64,000 nucleotides of DNA, from positions 22,268 to 86,267 of the forward strand of contig JAKOXK010000022.1 in the NCBI GenBank assembly GCA_029781035.1. The letters run 5' to 3'. The position numbers and the translations under genes were made by a program. Positions 8,940 to 17,314 of this stretch are shown here, in pieces. The DNA comes from Armatimonadota bacterium. GTDB lineage: Bacteria; Armatimonadota; Fimbriimonadia; Fimbriimonadales; Fimbriimonadaceae. Numbering within the stretch: position 1 is the stretch's first letter; each line of letters starts with the position of its first letter. The notes beneath the pieces were generated by a model. It searched no databases and had not been told where the DNA came from. It worked only from the letters and a program-made list of their open reading frames with translations.

Positions 8940-10027
8940 AGACATTGGACAGGAATCACCATCCGTTGCCTGACCGTAGTCTTGCACTCGACGCGTTCCG
9001 GGGGCTCTGTGTTGTCATCATGCTGCTCGTCAACAATGCCGCATGGGACACGCAGACCCCCCTACAACTCATGCATGCGGACTGGGGCGCTGGCGTCCAT
9101 CTGGCCGACTTTGTCTTCCCCTGGTTCCTTCTTTGCGTTGGCGTTTCAATTCCGTTTTCGGTCGCGTCGGCCAAGGTGAAGAAGGCTCCGCCGTCCCGGC
9201 TCCGGGCGCGCGTGTTTCGCCGCGTTCTCTTCTTGCTGGGTGCTGGTGTCTTGATCCAGAGCCTGGTCTACAACACTCTGGCCCTCTCCCTCGACGTACT
9301 CCACTTGATCGCCCTGTCGTATGGACTCGCCTTCTGGGTCTACCGCTTGCGGCCATACCAGCGTTTTCTGCTTGCTATGGTCGGACTCGTCGTGTACGGG
9401 ATAGCATTCCGACACTGTCCTTATCCAGGCTCGACCGACGGCTTCGGGCCCGATCAAAACGTCGTCGCGTGGCTCAACGTTCGCGCACTGTCCCAGATCC
9501 ATCTCGACGGCCTTCTTTCCGTTATTCCGGCCGGGTCGCTCGTAGTTCTCGGTTCTCTGGTCGGCGACAGAATGCGGGCCGTTTACGATCCTAGCTCGGA
9601 GTTCCTCTCTGGAATCGCGTTCGCAGTCATGGGGTGGCTCTGGTCCTTCGACCTACCTTTGAGCAAGACGTATTGGACATCGAGCTACATCTTGGTGTGC
9701 GGAGGTGCCGGCGTGGCTGCCTTGGCCCTCCTCAGGTCCATGGAAAGACGAGGGTGGTTTGGACGCTGGACCGCGTTTCTGCGTGCTTTCGGCTCAAACG
9801 CTCTGGTCGCGTACGTCGCGCCCATCTTGATCAAGCTGACGATCCTGAAATGGATCGTTGTGCCATACAAGGGGAACAGACTTGCCCTGATCGACGCCTG
9901 GCTGGTTTGGTCTCGAGATGCCTTTGGGTTCATTGCCGGAGGCTGGTTCTACACACTGACGTACATCGCGCTCGTTTGGCTCGGAGTCATGTGGTTGAAC
10001 CGGCGAGGTCGACTGATCCGGCTATGA
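8936..10027 (+). CDS. DUF5009/HGSNAT-like membrane acyltransferase
   Basis: The 363-residue integral membrane protein belongs to the heparan-alpha-glucosaminide N-acetyltransferase-like group (also NagX/YeiB-like). It opens with the family signature RSLALDAFRGLCVVIMLLVN, followed by about ten hydrophobic helices. Family members transfer acetyl groups across the membrane to sugars, but the bacterial substrates are mostly unknown. The signature lies upstream of the first ATG (9018), so the real start must be earlier. The TTG at 8936, which overlaps the TGA of the peptidase gene (TTGA), is the best candidate; TTG at 8945 is the alternative. Confidence 0.75.
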   Translation: MKTLDRNHHPLPDRSLALDAFRGLCVVIMLLVNNAAWDTQTPLQLMHADWGAGVHLADFVFPWFLLCVGVSIPFSVASAKVKKAPPSRLRARVFRRVLFLLGAGVLIQSLVYNTLALSLDVLHLIALSYGLAFWVYRLRPYQRFLLAMVGLVVYGIAFRHCPYPGSTDGFGPDQNVVAWLNVRALSQIHLDGLLSVIPAGSLVVLGSLVGDRMRAVYDPSSEFLSGIAFAVMGWLWSFDLPLSKTYWTSSYILVCGGAGVAALALLRSMERRGWFGRWTAFLRAFGSNALVAYVAPILIKLTILKWIVVPYKGNRLALIDAWLVWSRDAFGFIAGGWFYTLTYIALVWLGVMWLNRRGRLIRL

Positions 10028-10028
10028 C

Positions 10029-10874
10029 CTAGAGCCGAATGCCGATCTTAGCGAGGAGGCCCTCAAGCTCGTCCTCGGAGTAGAAGTCGATGCTCAGACG
10101 CCCCCCAGACCCCTTCCTGGCCAAGTTCACTTTGGCACCAAAGTGCTCGGACAGACGGCGCTCGACGGCCATCCAGTCAGGGTCAGGTTCGGGATGAGGA
10201 GACTCTGGCTTGTGTCCAACGGGTGTCCTGGGTGCGCCCTTTGCCATCCGCTCCAGCTCACGCACCGACAGACCTTCGTCCACACACCGTTCGAACAGCT
10301 GCATCAAACGCCCTGGGCTATCGACCATCAAGAGCGCCCTTGCGTGACCCTCCGAGATCACTCCTTCAGAAATCGCCTCCTGAACCGCCTCCGGCAGCCT
10401 GAGGATCCTGAGCGAGTTCGCCACTGAGACGCGTGATTTGCCGACCCGAGCCGCAACCTGCTCCTGAGTGAGCCCGAACTCATCGGAAAGGCGTTTGTAG
10501 GCCCGGGCACAGTCAAGCGGGTTGATGTCTTCACGCTGGACGTTTTCGATCAGGGCCATCTCAAGCGAGGACTGTGCACTTGCCGTCCGGACCAGAACAG
10601 GAACGACCTTGAGACCGATGGACTTGGCCGCCCTTAAGCGTCGCTCGCCTGCGATGAGTTCAAATCGCCCCCCAGCGAGAGCTCGGACGACCAGAGGCTG
10701 CAGGAGGCCGTGCTCCTTGATTGACGAGGCCAACTCTTGAAGCGACTCGTCTTCGAACCGTTGCCGCGGCTGTCGAGGATTGGCGACAATGTCGGCGACC
10801 GACACTTCCGTCGGTGGAGTGTCGCTCGTCTCACCCAGCATCTGGGTCAGGCCTTTACCTAGGGCACGGCGCAT
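10029..10874 (-). CDS. parB: Chromosome-partitioning protein ParB
   Basis: The 281-residue ParB/Spo0J family protein binds parS sites and spreads as a CTP-dependent clamp. It has the N-terminal NPRQPRQRF motif (about residues 32-40), the CTP-binding GERRLRA motif at 76-82, and a helix-turn-helix around 134-157 (LTQEQVAARVGKSR). The C-terminal dimerisation domain contains KIGIRL. No parA gene is adjacent; the MinD-like ATPase at 32447 has a different architecture. I see no TGTTTCACGTGAAACA-type parS site in the window. A GGAG site sits 7 nt before the ATG, and a large hairpin precedes it. Confidence 0.92.
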   Translation of the reverse strand: MRRALGKGLTQMLGETSDTPPTEVSVADIVANPRQPRQRFEDESLQELASSIKEHGLLQPLVVRALAGGRFELIAGERRLRAAKSIGLKVVPVLVRTASAQSSLEMALIENVQREDINPLDCARAYKRLSDEFGLTQEQVAARVGKSRVSVANSLRILRLPEAVQEAISEGVISEGHARALLMVDSPGRLMQLFERCVDEGLSVRELERMAKGAPRTPVGHKPESPHPEPDPDWMAVERRLSEHFGAKVNLARKGSGGRLSIDFYSEDELEGLLAKIGIRL

Positions 10875-10884
10875 CAGGGTTCTC

Positions 10885-10934
10885 CGTCTGATCGTTGGGC
10901 AGCCACCGGCCCGGGGCCGCGGCGCGATCAGACG
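10885..10934 (-). promoter_or_regulatory. Large hairpin in the parB leader
   Basis: CGTCTGATCG (10885-10894) and CGATCAGACG (10925-10934) form a perfect 10-bp stem around a very GC-rich 30-nt interior. It lies between the flagellin stop and the parB ribosome binding site (GGAG). It could be a terminator for flagellin read-through or a translational control element for parB; there is no T-tract. Confidence 0.45.
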
Positions 10935-10945
10935 ATACCCTGTCG

Positions 10946-10964
10946 GGCTAGGCTGACCCTAGCC
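10946..10964 (-). terminator. Short hairpin at the flagellin stop codon
   Basis: GGCTAGG (10946-10952) and CCTAGCC (10958-10964) pair perfectly around a 5-nt loop. The hairpin includes the flagellin TAG stop codon. It lacks a T-tract, so terminator function is only likely. Confidence 0.4.
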
Positions 10965-12416
10965 TCCCTTGAGGAGCTGAAGGATCGACTGGGGCGCCTG
11001 GTTCGCCTGGGCGAGCACGGCGATTCCGCTCTGCTGGAGCACCTGCAGCTTTGTGTACTCCGACATCTCGTACGCCACGTCAGCGTCGCGGATCTGGCTC
11101 TCACTGGCGGTCAGGTTCTCTTGGGCCACAGACAACGATCGCTGCGTCGACTGGAGGAAGTTGCTCTGGAACGATCCGATGTTGCCGCGTAGGGAAGCGA
11201 CTTGCTGGACAGCGTCGTCGATGATCTTCATCGCGTTCGTGGCGCCCTGCTGGCTCGTGACGTCGATCGTGGAAAGGTTCTGTCCTGCGACAGCGTTTGT
11301 ACCGAGGTCAGAGGCGAAGACGCTCGGGATCGAGAACAAGGTGGCTTGGTCCGGGTTGGCTCCTATCTGGAACCGCATCGAGCCGACCGTCAGTTGCCCG
11401 ATCGTCTGCGCGCCGGCGGTCGCGTTGCCCGTAGGCGTGAGCACCATCCGGTTGCCGCTGGGTGACGTCAGGGTCAGGCCGTCGACTCCGGGGCCGATCC
11501 CGCCGGTGAACGTCTCGGTCTGGGCACCGTTGACGGTCGGTGCCGTCACGGAGTAGACAGCGTCCGTACCGACAGCGGGCACCGCCCCGGCGCCGCCATT
11601 GAGAATGTTGGCGCCCTCAAGGTAGTTGATAGGGAACTGGGATCCGTATTTGGTTGACGTCAACTGGACAGCAACATTGCCACCGCTCGGCACGAGCGTG
11701 GCAGTCACACCTGTGTCACTGGACGACTGGTTGATCATCTGAACCACGGAGTCGACGGTTGTTCCCGTGTCGACAGTGAAGGTGTGGCCGTTGATCGTGA
11801 AGGTACCTGGATTCACCGTGGCCGAACCGTTGGCGAAAGTTGTCGCGAGAGCTCCAGTCGTCGTCTGGGTCGCCTGAGTCGTCTGCGTGATGCTGACCGT
11901 GCCGGTCTGGACGGCATATCCGTTGAACTCGGGCCCGATGTAGAGGCTTGAGGCCAAGTCCGTTCTGGTGATGCTGGATTGGACACCCGCCGCTCCGTTC
12001 AGGAGCTTCTTGCTGCCCCATGACGTCTGCTGTGCAATCCGGTTGATGGAGTCGATGATGTTCCGGATCTGACCCTGGTTAGCTGCCAGTTGCGTGGCAT
12101 CCACCGTTGCCGTGTTGCTCGAGTTGACGGCCAGAGCGCGCATGTCCAAGAGCAGTCCCGAGACCTCGTTCAACGACGATTCGGCGGTCTTCGTCATGTT
12201 GATCGCGTCCTGGACGTTACGACCGGCTTGATCGATGCCTTTGATCTGACTGCGAAGGCCCTCACTGATAATGAGTCCGGCGGGATCGTCAGCGGCGCTG
12301 TTGATCCGCAGTCCCGTACTGAGGCGAGACACGGAGCCTTCCAACATGCTCTGCGTGTCCTCTAAGTGTCGCATCGCCGTCAGGGCGGAGATGTTCGTGT
12401 TGATCCTCAGGCTCAA
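10959..12416 (-). CDS. fliC: Flagellin
   Basis: The 485-residue flagellin forms the flagellar filament. The conserved N-terminal D0/D1 region (LRINTNISALTAMRHL, SRLSTGLRINSAADDPAGL) and the C-terminal D1/D0 region (LRGNIGSFQSN near residue 408, ending ANQAPQSILQLL) are both intact. They flank a variable Thr/Gly-rich middle of about 220 residues. The start is TTG at 12416: it gives the canonical N-terminus and has a GGAG site 8 nt upstream. No other flagellar gene is nearby, so the filament gene is an orphan, perhaps under late-class control. A sigma-28-like promoter candidate lies 55 nt upstream. Confidence 0.95.
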   Translation of the reverse strand: MSLRINTNISALTAMRHLEDTQSMLEGSVSRLSTGLRINSAADDPAGLIISEGLRSQIKGIDQAGRNVQDAINMTKTAESSLNEVSGLLLDMRALAVNSSNTATVDATQLAANQGQIRNIIDSINRIAQQTSWGSKKLLNGAAGVQSSITRTDLASSLYIGPEFNGYAVQTGTVSITQTTQATQTTTGALATTFANGSATVNPGTFTINGHTFTVDTGTTVDSVVQMINQSSSDTGVTATLVPSGGNVAVQLTSTKYGSQFPINYLEGANILNGGAGAVPAVGTDAVYSVTAPTVNGAQTETFTGGIGPGVDGLTLTSPSGNRMVLTPTGNATAGAQTIGQLTVGSMRFQIGANPDQATLFSIPSVFASDLGTNAVAGQNLSTIDVTSQQGATNAMKIIDDAVQQVASLRGNIGSFQSNFLQSTQRSLSVAQENLTASESQIRDADVAYEMSEYTKLQVLQQSGIAVLAQANQAPQSILQLLKGG

Positions 12417-12470
12417 GTCTTGTGCTCCGTGTCCGGTTTAGAGAACAAACTGGTGATTCTCTGTGTGAAA

Positions 12471-12498
12471 TCGTCGGCAGAATGTGGAACGTTCTCTA
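12471..12498 (-). promoter_or_regulatory. Candidate sigma-28 (FliA) type promoter of flagellin
   Basis: On the minus strand TAGA, 16 nt, then GCCGACGA resembles the flagellar consensus TAAA-N15-GCCGATAA. It ends about 55 nt before the TTG start. The spacer is one base long and two hexamer positions deviate. Confidence 0.4.
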
Positions 12499-12512
12499 GC
12501 CCAAGCGAACGT

Positions 12513-12540
12513 GCCCGCTTCCGAACGAATGGAAGCGGGC
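12513..12540 (-). terminator. Hairpin terminator of the Ser/Gly-rich secreted protein gene
   Basis: GCCCGCTTCC (12513-12522) and GGAAGCGGGC (12531-12540) form a perfect 10-bp stem with an 8-nt loop. It lies 21 nt after the stop at 12562 and before the flagellin promoter, separating two same-strand genes. There is no clear T-tract. Confidence 0.6.
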
Positions 12541-12561
12541 CCGTTGGTCCTGCGTTGGAGG

Positions 12562-14166
12562 TCAGAGCGGCTGTTCGCTGTGGAAGTACGTGATCACGTA
12601 GCCAGAGCGAGTGCGCTCGAGGCCCCACTCGTGGCGGACTGATTCACGGTTGCCCCACGAGTCGATGAACTCGTGGACGGCGAACACGGTTGCCCGATCC
12701 CCGTCGTGACGCACGTCCTTGATCTCGTAATCGGTCGTTTGAGTGCCTTCCACGACGTCGCGGAGCATGTCGTAGAAGTCGCTCCCACCGACCGAGTACG
12801 CATCTTGCCCGCTCATATCGATCTCGATCCGTCCCTGGTCGGGGATCAAGTGGGTGAGATAGCGCATGGAGCGACCCTCAAACGACCTCTGAAGGTCAGC
12901 GACCGAGGCGTCGAGCGCAGAATAGGATCCTACATAGTCGCCGTAAAGGTCGTACCGGGGTGTGTGCCAGTAGTAGCTGGTTGTGCACCGGATCCAGGTG
13001 ATCGGTCCAAAGTGGATGCGGGTGCAGTCAACGTAGCCGGGCACATTCCAGTACCAATAGAACGGGGACGGGGCGTAGTTGCAGCCTTCGTACCAGTTGA
13101 ACCCGTACCACGGATACCAGAAGTCGGTGTCACACCAACCACGGTCGTACTGCCAATACCCGCTGCGGTACCGACCGTCGCCAATGTGAACCCGGTTTTC
13201 GCGGTTCACTTCGTGGTCGATGCGTTGGTGGGATCCAAGCACCGGGATCTGGATCTTGAAGGAAGGCCTAGACTTGACGCCGTTGTAGTTGTGGGCACCG
13301 TCGTAGTTGACTTGTCCACTGCGCGAGTTGCCGTTGCGTTTGCCGAGGACGCCACGACCGATGCCGGACAGGCCGCCGTTACCGCTACCATGAGAGCTCC
13401 CGGAACCGTAGCCACCGTTCTGGGAGCCACCGTTGCCCAGGCCGCCATAGCCGCCGGAATTGCCGCCACCATTACCGCCGGATCCGCCGCCGTGTCGGGG
13501 AGGAGGATCGCCTTTGCCGACGCCGTTGCCGCCATTGTTTCCGCCTCCGCCGTTGTTTCCGCCACCTTTGCCGCCACCCTTTTTGCCAAGACCTTCGTCT
13601 TGGCGGTAGAAGCTGGCGTAACTGCTAGATCCCGAGCGAGGGTCCGGACGACCTAGGATGGAGCTCCTACCGGACCGATCGTCCTCGTTACTCGATCTTG
13701 ACCTGTATCCCGAACCACGTGTACTCCACGACGAATGGCTCTGGTTCACGGAAGATCCGGAACTCGAAGAGTTGTTGAATCCGTGGAACCCACTCCCGGC
13801 ATAGGATCCGCCCTGGCTGCCCGAGTTGGGCCGTCCGAGGCTGGCGTTGTTACTGCCGGTGGGACGTCCCTGCGACGACCGGTTGATCACGCCCGAAGAG
13901 GGTCCTATCCCTGAAGAGCGCGAGGACTGCTGGTTGCGAACAGTGGAGCCGCCTGAAGTGGGCCGTGGATGGCTGTTTCTGTTCCTGGCCGTGTCTCCGC
14001 TGGTCCTGACCGGCGTCACGCGCACCGACGAGCCAGACGACTTCGAACTGCTGTGTGAGGCAGTCGCATGACCGCCTTCGCCTTTCTTGCCCAGGCCACC
14101 GCTCTGCGCTGTGGCCAGCGAACAGACTGTGACCAGGGCAAGGAAAATGAGTGAACGCCGTTTCAT
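12562..14166 (-). CDS. Ser/Gly-rich secreted protein of unknown function
   Basis: The 534-residue product starts MKRRSLIFLALVTVCSLATA, a clear signal peptide. Residues about 21-300 are low complexity, dominated by Ser, Gly, Asn and Arg, with Gly-Gly-Asn runs near 195-260 and a repeated GLGKKG motif near 24 and 190. An aromatic-rich zone (about 330-410, many Trp/Tyr and four Cys) follows, and then a folded-looking C-terminal domain of about 110 residues ending YVITYFHSEQPL. The start at 14166 is preferred over 14208 because AGGAAAG lies just upstream and the signal peptide begins there. It could be a surface adhesin or matrix protein, but no family is recognised. Confidence 0.7.
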   Translation of the reverse strand: MKRRSLIFLALVTVCSLATAQSGGLGKKGEGGHATASHSSSKSSGSSVRVTPVRTSGDTARNRNSHPRPTSGGSTVRNQQSSRSSGIGPSSGVINRSSQGRPTGSNNASLGRPNSGSQGGSYAGSGFHGFNNSSSSGSSVNQSHSSWSTRGSGYRSRSSNEDDRSGRSSILGRPDPRSGSSSYASFYRQDEGLGKKGGGKGGGNNGGGGNNGGNGVGKGDPPPRHGGGSGGNGGGNSGGYGGLGNGGSQNGGYGSGSSHGSGNGGLSGIGRGVLGKRNGNSRSGQVNYDGAHNYNGVKSRPSFKIQIPVLGSHQRIDHEVNRENRVHIGDGRYRSGYWQYDRGWCDTDFWYPWYGFNWYEGCNYAPSPFYWYWNVPGYVDCTRIHFGPITWIRCTTSYYWHTPRYDLYGDYVGSYSALDASVADLQRSFEGRSMRYLTHLIPDQGRIEIDMSGQDAYSVGGSDFYDMLRDVVEGTQTTDYEIKDVRHDGDRATVFAVHEFIDSWGNRESVRHEWGLERTRSGYVITYFHSEQPL

Positions 14167-14283
14167 GGTCTTTCCTGTGCTTTTCATAATACAGGACGTG
14201 CCGCTCATGAAACTCTTACGAGACCAGAAGACTTTGCGAGCTCAGGCCGTGACAGGGCAGTGTCCACGTGGCAGGTCGACACG

Positions 14284-15204
14284 ATGAGCGCGACCCCCGA
14301 GGCCGTCCGTCCCAAGCGGATTCTCGTCCTTGGCGGATCGGGCATGTTGGGCACCGACACGGTCCGTTGCTTCTCAGACAAAGGATGGTCTGTGCGGTCT
14401 CCAGGGCCCGTCGAGCTCGACCTGACGAGCGCCGCTGCCCTCGAGAAGCTGCGAAAGCATGATTGGGGCGACTTCGACTGGGTGGTCAACTGCGCGGCTT
14501 ATACGGACGTGGACAAGGCGGAGGGATCGATCATGGCCGCCATGGCCGTGAACGCGGTCGCGCCAGGTGCATTGGCCGCCGTCTGCCAGTCGAACGGTTG
14601 GAGGCTCCTCCATGTCAGCACCGACTTTGTCTTCGACGGTCAGGCAGACACGCCCTACCGGGAGGACTCGGTCACCAATCCGCTCGGAATCTATGGCAAG
14701 AGCAAACTCATGGGTGAGCACAACGCGATCAAGGAGTGCCCGGGCACGGTCATCGTGCGCACTTCATGGCTGTTCGGCCCCAATGGTCGGTCTTTTCCCC
14801 GCACGATGATCGAAGCGTGGCTCGCTGAAAAGCCGTTGCGAGTCGTCAACGATCAGTTCGGCAATCCAACGTACACAGTCGATCTCGCGAGGGCCATGGC
14901 CGAAGTGATCGAGATCGGGCCAGCAGGCGGCATTCTGCACGCGACAGGCCCGGACACGACGAATTGGCATGGGTTCGCGGTGGATGCCATTGAAGCCTTT
15001 CGATCGGCAAAAGGGAGCGACCGTCCCGTCGAGGTGCAGGAGATCGCGACCGACGATTGGCCGACACTCGCCAAGAGACCGCCATACAGCGTCCTTGACT
15101 GCACCAAGATCTTTGGCATCGGGGTCGCACCGATGCGTCCGACACAAGAGGCGCTGGCCGAATTCAGCCAGCGCCTCCGGTTGGTCGGTTCAGCGACCGG
15201 TTAG
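14284..15204 (+). CDS. rfbD: dTDP-4-dehydrorhamnose reductase
   Basis: RmlD reduces dTDP-4-keto-rhamnose to dTDP-rhamnose, the donor for surface polysaccharides. The 306-residue short-chain dehydrogenase-type protein has the nucleotide-binding motif GGSGMLG near residue 19. NCAAYTDVDKAE, the STDFVFDG segment and the catalytic YGKSK are all typical of RmlD. The rmlA, rmlB and rmlC partners are not in the window. The start is taken as ATG 14284 (AGGT upstream); a GTG at 14260 is an alternative. It ends convergently with the next gene, the two stop codons overlapping by two bases (15202-15203). Confidence 0.88.
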   Translation: MSATPEAVRPKRILVLGGSGMLGTDTVRCFSDKGWSVRSPGPVELDLTSAAALEKLRKHDWGDFDWVVNCAAYTDVDKAEGSIMAAMAVNAVAPGALAAVCQSNGWRLLHVSTDFVFDGQADTPYREDSVTNPLGIYGKSKLMGEHNAIKECPGTVIVRTSWLFGPNGRSFPRTMIEAWLAEKPLRVVNDQFGNPTYTVDLARAMAEVIEIGPAGGILHATGPDTTNWHGFAVDAIEAFRSAKGSDRPVEVQEIATDDWPTLAKRPPYSVLDCTKIFGIGVAPMRPTQEALAEFSQRLRLVGSATG

Positions 15205-15806
15205 CCGCCGCCGTGGGTCTCAGGTTTGGCGTTTGTCGCCGTCATGGCCACGGGTGTGGTGACCTTTGCCTTGCCGGCTTCGAGCACCTTGGCGATGTCT
15301 TTCTTCATGGCGGGCAGGCAGTTCGAGCAACACGCATAGTATCGGACGCCTTGGTAGTCGACATATCCTGCTGCAGCCGAATAGGACGCGATCTTCTCAC
15401 CGGAAACAGGACAAACCAGGCTCTCCTTCGGAGGTACCTTGACATACTTCTCAGGATTGGCCTTGAACTCCGTCGGGCAGCTGTCGCAACAGAACCCGTA
15501 GCGGATGCCCTTGTAGTCCATAGTCGCTTTGACCTTGTCCAAGTCGAGCCGCTCGCCGGAAACAGGGCAGAACATCGAGATTCCGATGGCCCCGGACTCC
15601 TTGGCTGCCTTGGCGATGTACTTGGCCGGCTCCTTCGTAAAGGCCTCAGGGCAACCTCCGCAGCAGAACGGGAATCGGATGCCTTCGTACTCGACAGCCT
15701 TTGACTTTGCGGTTGTCGGCGAGCCGAGGACAGCACACTTAAGGGGCGAATCGTCGAAGTGGGCCACACCCAGGACAAGCGTGGCGGCGATCGTTGCGAC
15801 AAACAT
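15201..15806 (-). CDS. Secreted protein with three YHS-like CCxxC repeats
   Basis: The 201-residue protein has a hydrophobic N-terminus (MFVATIAATLVLGVA), probably a signal peptide. Three similar units follow at about residues 24-64, 80-122 and 132-170. Each carries an upstream Cys (24, 80, 132; the last two in CPVSGE) and a CCxxC cluster (48-52 CCGGC, 106-110 CCDSC, 159-163 CCSNC) preceded by a Tyr-x-Gly-x-Arg motif. This is the layout of YHS/TRASH-type metal-binding domains. Copper or another thiophilic metal is likely, but no metal-resistance genes are adjacent. GAGGT lies 10 nt before the ATG. Confidence 0.75.
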   Translation of the reverse strand: MFVATIAATLVLGVAHFDDSPLKCAVLGSPTTAKSKAVEYEGIRFPFCCGGCPEAFTKEPAKYIAKAAKESGAIGISMFCPVSGERLDLDKVKATMDYKGIRYGFCCDSCPTEFKANPEKYVKVPPKESLVCPVSGEKIASYSAAAGYVDYQGVRYYACCSNCLPAMKKDIAKVLEAGKAKVTTPVAMTATNAKPETHGGG

Positions 15807-15972
15807 AGCTCGGTGACCTCAAGGTTCATTCTACACCGAACCTTCCAACTCGTTCAGCGGTTTGGCAGGCTCGCCAGGATGATGCGGTGCGAGACGGCGG
15901 TTTTTGAACTAAGCATGCAAGTGAATTAGAAAATCATTTCCTCAACCCGGTATCGTCCGAAGGGAGACACAT

Positions 15973-16437
15973 TTGACCGTAGGGTTACCAGGTCTGTGTC
16001 CGGTGGACGACATGCTGAAAGAGTTTAAAGAGTTCGCGATGAAGGGGAACATGTTGGATCTTGCGATCGGCGTAGTGCTTGGCGCCGCTTTCGGCAAGAT
16101 CGTCGACTCGCTTGTGGGGGACCTCCTCAAGCCCCTCCTCGGCCTTTTCGGGCAGCCAGACTTCTCGAACAACTTCGTCGTGCTCAAGGCGGGCAAAGAC
16201 GGAGCGACGACCTTTGCCACTATCAAGGCGGCCCAAGAGGCCGGTGCTGGCGTGCTGGCATGGGGCAACTTCCTGACCGCAGTCATCAACTTCGTGATCG
16301 TAGCCTTCGCTTTGTTCCTCGTTGTCAAAGGCGTCAACCGGATGCGGCGCGCGGAGCCCGCTCCCGAGCCAGCTCCCGAAGTGACTCCGGCTGATGTCCA
16401 GCTGCTGACTGAGATCCGTGATCTGCTGAAGAAGTGA
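15973..16437 (+). CDS. mscL: Large-conductance mechanosensitive channel
   Basis: MscL is a homopentameric inner-membrane emergency valve that opens under hypo-osmotic tension. The product has the N-terminal amphipathic helix [20 protein letters not shown], the first membrane segment with [12 protein letters not shown], a loop with an unusually long Ala/Gly/Lys-rich part, and a second segment ([16 protein letters not shown]). A charged Glu/Pro C-terminal helix closes the protein. The TTG at 15973 has a strong AAGGGAG site 6 nt upstream and adds 13 residues. ATG at 16012 gives the usual family N-terminus with a weaker GGTGGA. Either is possible. Confidence 0.92.
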   Translation: MTVGLPGLCPVDDMLKEFKEFAMKGNMLDLAIGVVLGAAFGKIVDSLVGDLLKPLLGLFGQPDFSNNFVVLKAGKDGATTFATIKAAQEAGAGVLAWGNFLTAVINFVIVAFALFLVVKGVNRMRRAEPAPEPAPEVTPADVQLLTEIRDLLKK

Positions 16438-16449
16438 TGCCGACGACCG

Positions 16450-17166
16450 TCAGCTCGTTCCCAAGCCGCCAAACTTGCGGAACCGAGCTTGATAAGCACG
16501 CAGGGCTTTGAGGAGTTCGGCCTCGTCGAATTCGGGCCAGGACGTCTGTGTCACATATAATTCGGCGTAGGCCGCCTCCCAGATCAAGAAGTTGCTCCAA
16601 CGCATCTCGCCGGCAGTCCGGATCAGGAGGTCTGGCTCTGGGATGTCCGGTGCGTACATCCGGGCAGAGAGGGCCTCTTCCGTCACGTTGGCCGCGTCGA
16701 GACCGTCGTCGATGACTCTCTTGACGGCGTCGACGATCTCAGCCCTGCCGCCGTAATTGACCGCGAGGCTGAAGATGATCCCCGTGTTGTCCTTTGTTGT
16801 TTGAACCAAGGCGGCAAGGGCGTTTCGAGTTCCTTCGGGCAGCTCATCGAGCCTGCCCAGGACGCGGCAACGGACGTTGTTCGCGACGAGCCCCTGAAGT
16901 TCTGTTCGGGCGGCGTCCTCGATCAACTTCATCAGGCCCGTGACCTCCTCGAACGGCCTTCGCCAGTTCTCAGCCGAGAAAGCGTAGGTCGTGAGTGCCT
17001 CGATCCCAAGCTCGCTGCAATTCAGCAATACGTCTTTGAGTACTCGGTACCCTTTTCGGTGCCCCAGCAGTCGCTTCAGACCCTGACTTTGAGCCCACCG
17101 TCCATTCCCGTCCATGATGATGGCGACATGGCGGGGCAAACGATCGAGGTCGATCCCCAGGGCCAT
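16450..17166 (-). CDS. uppS: Isoprenyl transferase (undecaprenyl diphosphate synthase)
   Basis: UppS builds the C55 lipid carrier for peptidoglycan and other envelope polymers by cis-condensation of isopentenyl diphosphate. The 238-residue product has the catalytic HVAIIMDGNGRWA and the FSAENWRRP helix region. The C-terminal IRTAGEMRWSNFLIWE region corresponds to the usual RTSGE...SNFLLWQ, with Ser replaced by Ala. The ATG at 17166 puts 13 residues before HVAII, typical of the family. A TTG at 17259 would add 31 poorly conserved residues, and neither has a good ribosome binding site. Part of the frr-uppS group. Confidence 0.92.
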   Translation of the reverse strand: MALGIDLDRLPRHVAIIMDGNGRWAQSQGLKRLLGHRKGYRVLKDVLLNCSELGIEALTTYAFSAENWRRPFEEVTGLMKLIEDAARTELQGLVANNVRCRVLGRLDELPEGTRNALAALVQTTKDNTGIIFSLAVNYGGRAEIVDAVKRVIDDGLDAANVTEEALSARMYAPDIPEPDLLIRTAGEMRWSNFLIWEAAYAELYVTQTSWPEFDEAELLKALRAYQARFRKFGGLGTS

Positions 17167-17314
17167 GGCACGCGACTGGATCGGGCTTGCCTGTGCGTCG
17201 GCTTGTGAGCCGCCCAGGCTCTTTTCCGCTCGGGAGGTTTGTCGGTTTCGGGTTCTCAACAGCTTCGCAGGTGCCGTCCGGGCCGTGTCACGATAGGGGA
17301 GCCCCTTGGAGGGG

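Noticed and set aside
10875..12416. parS site near parB
   Set aside because: No match to the TGTTTCACGTGAAACA palindrome was seen.
12673..13656. Plus-strand 327-residue frame opposite the Ser/Gly-rich gene
   Set aside because: Complement of a low-complexity Gly/Ser gene; the real gene has a signal peptide, ribosome site and terminator.
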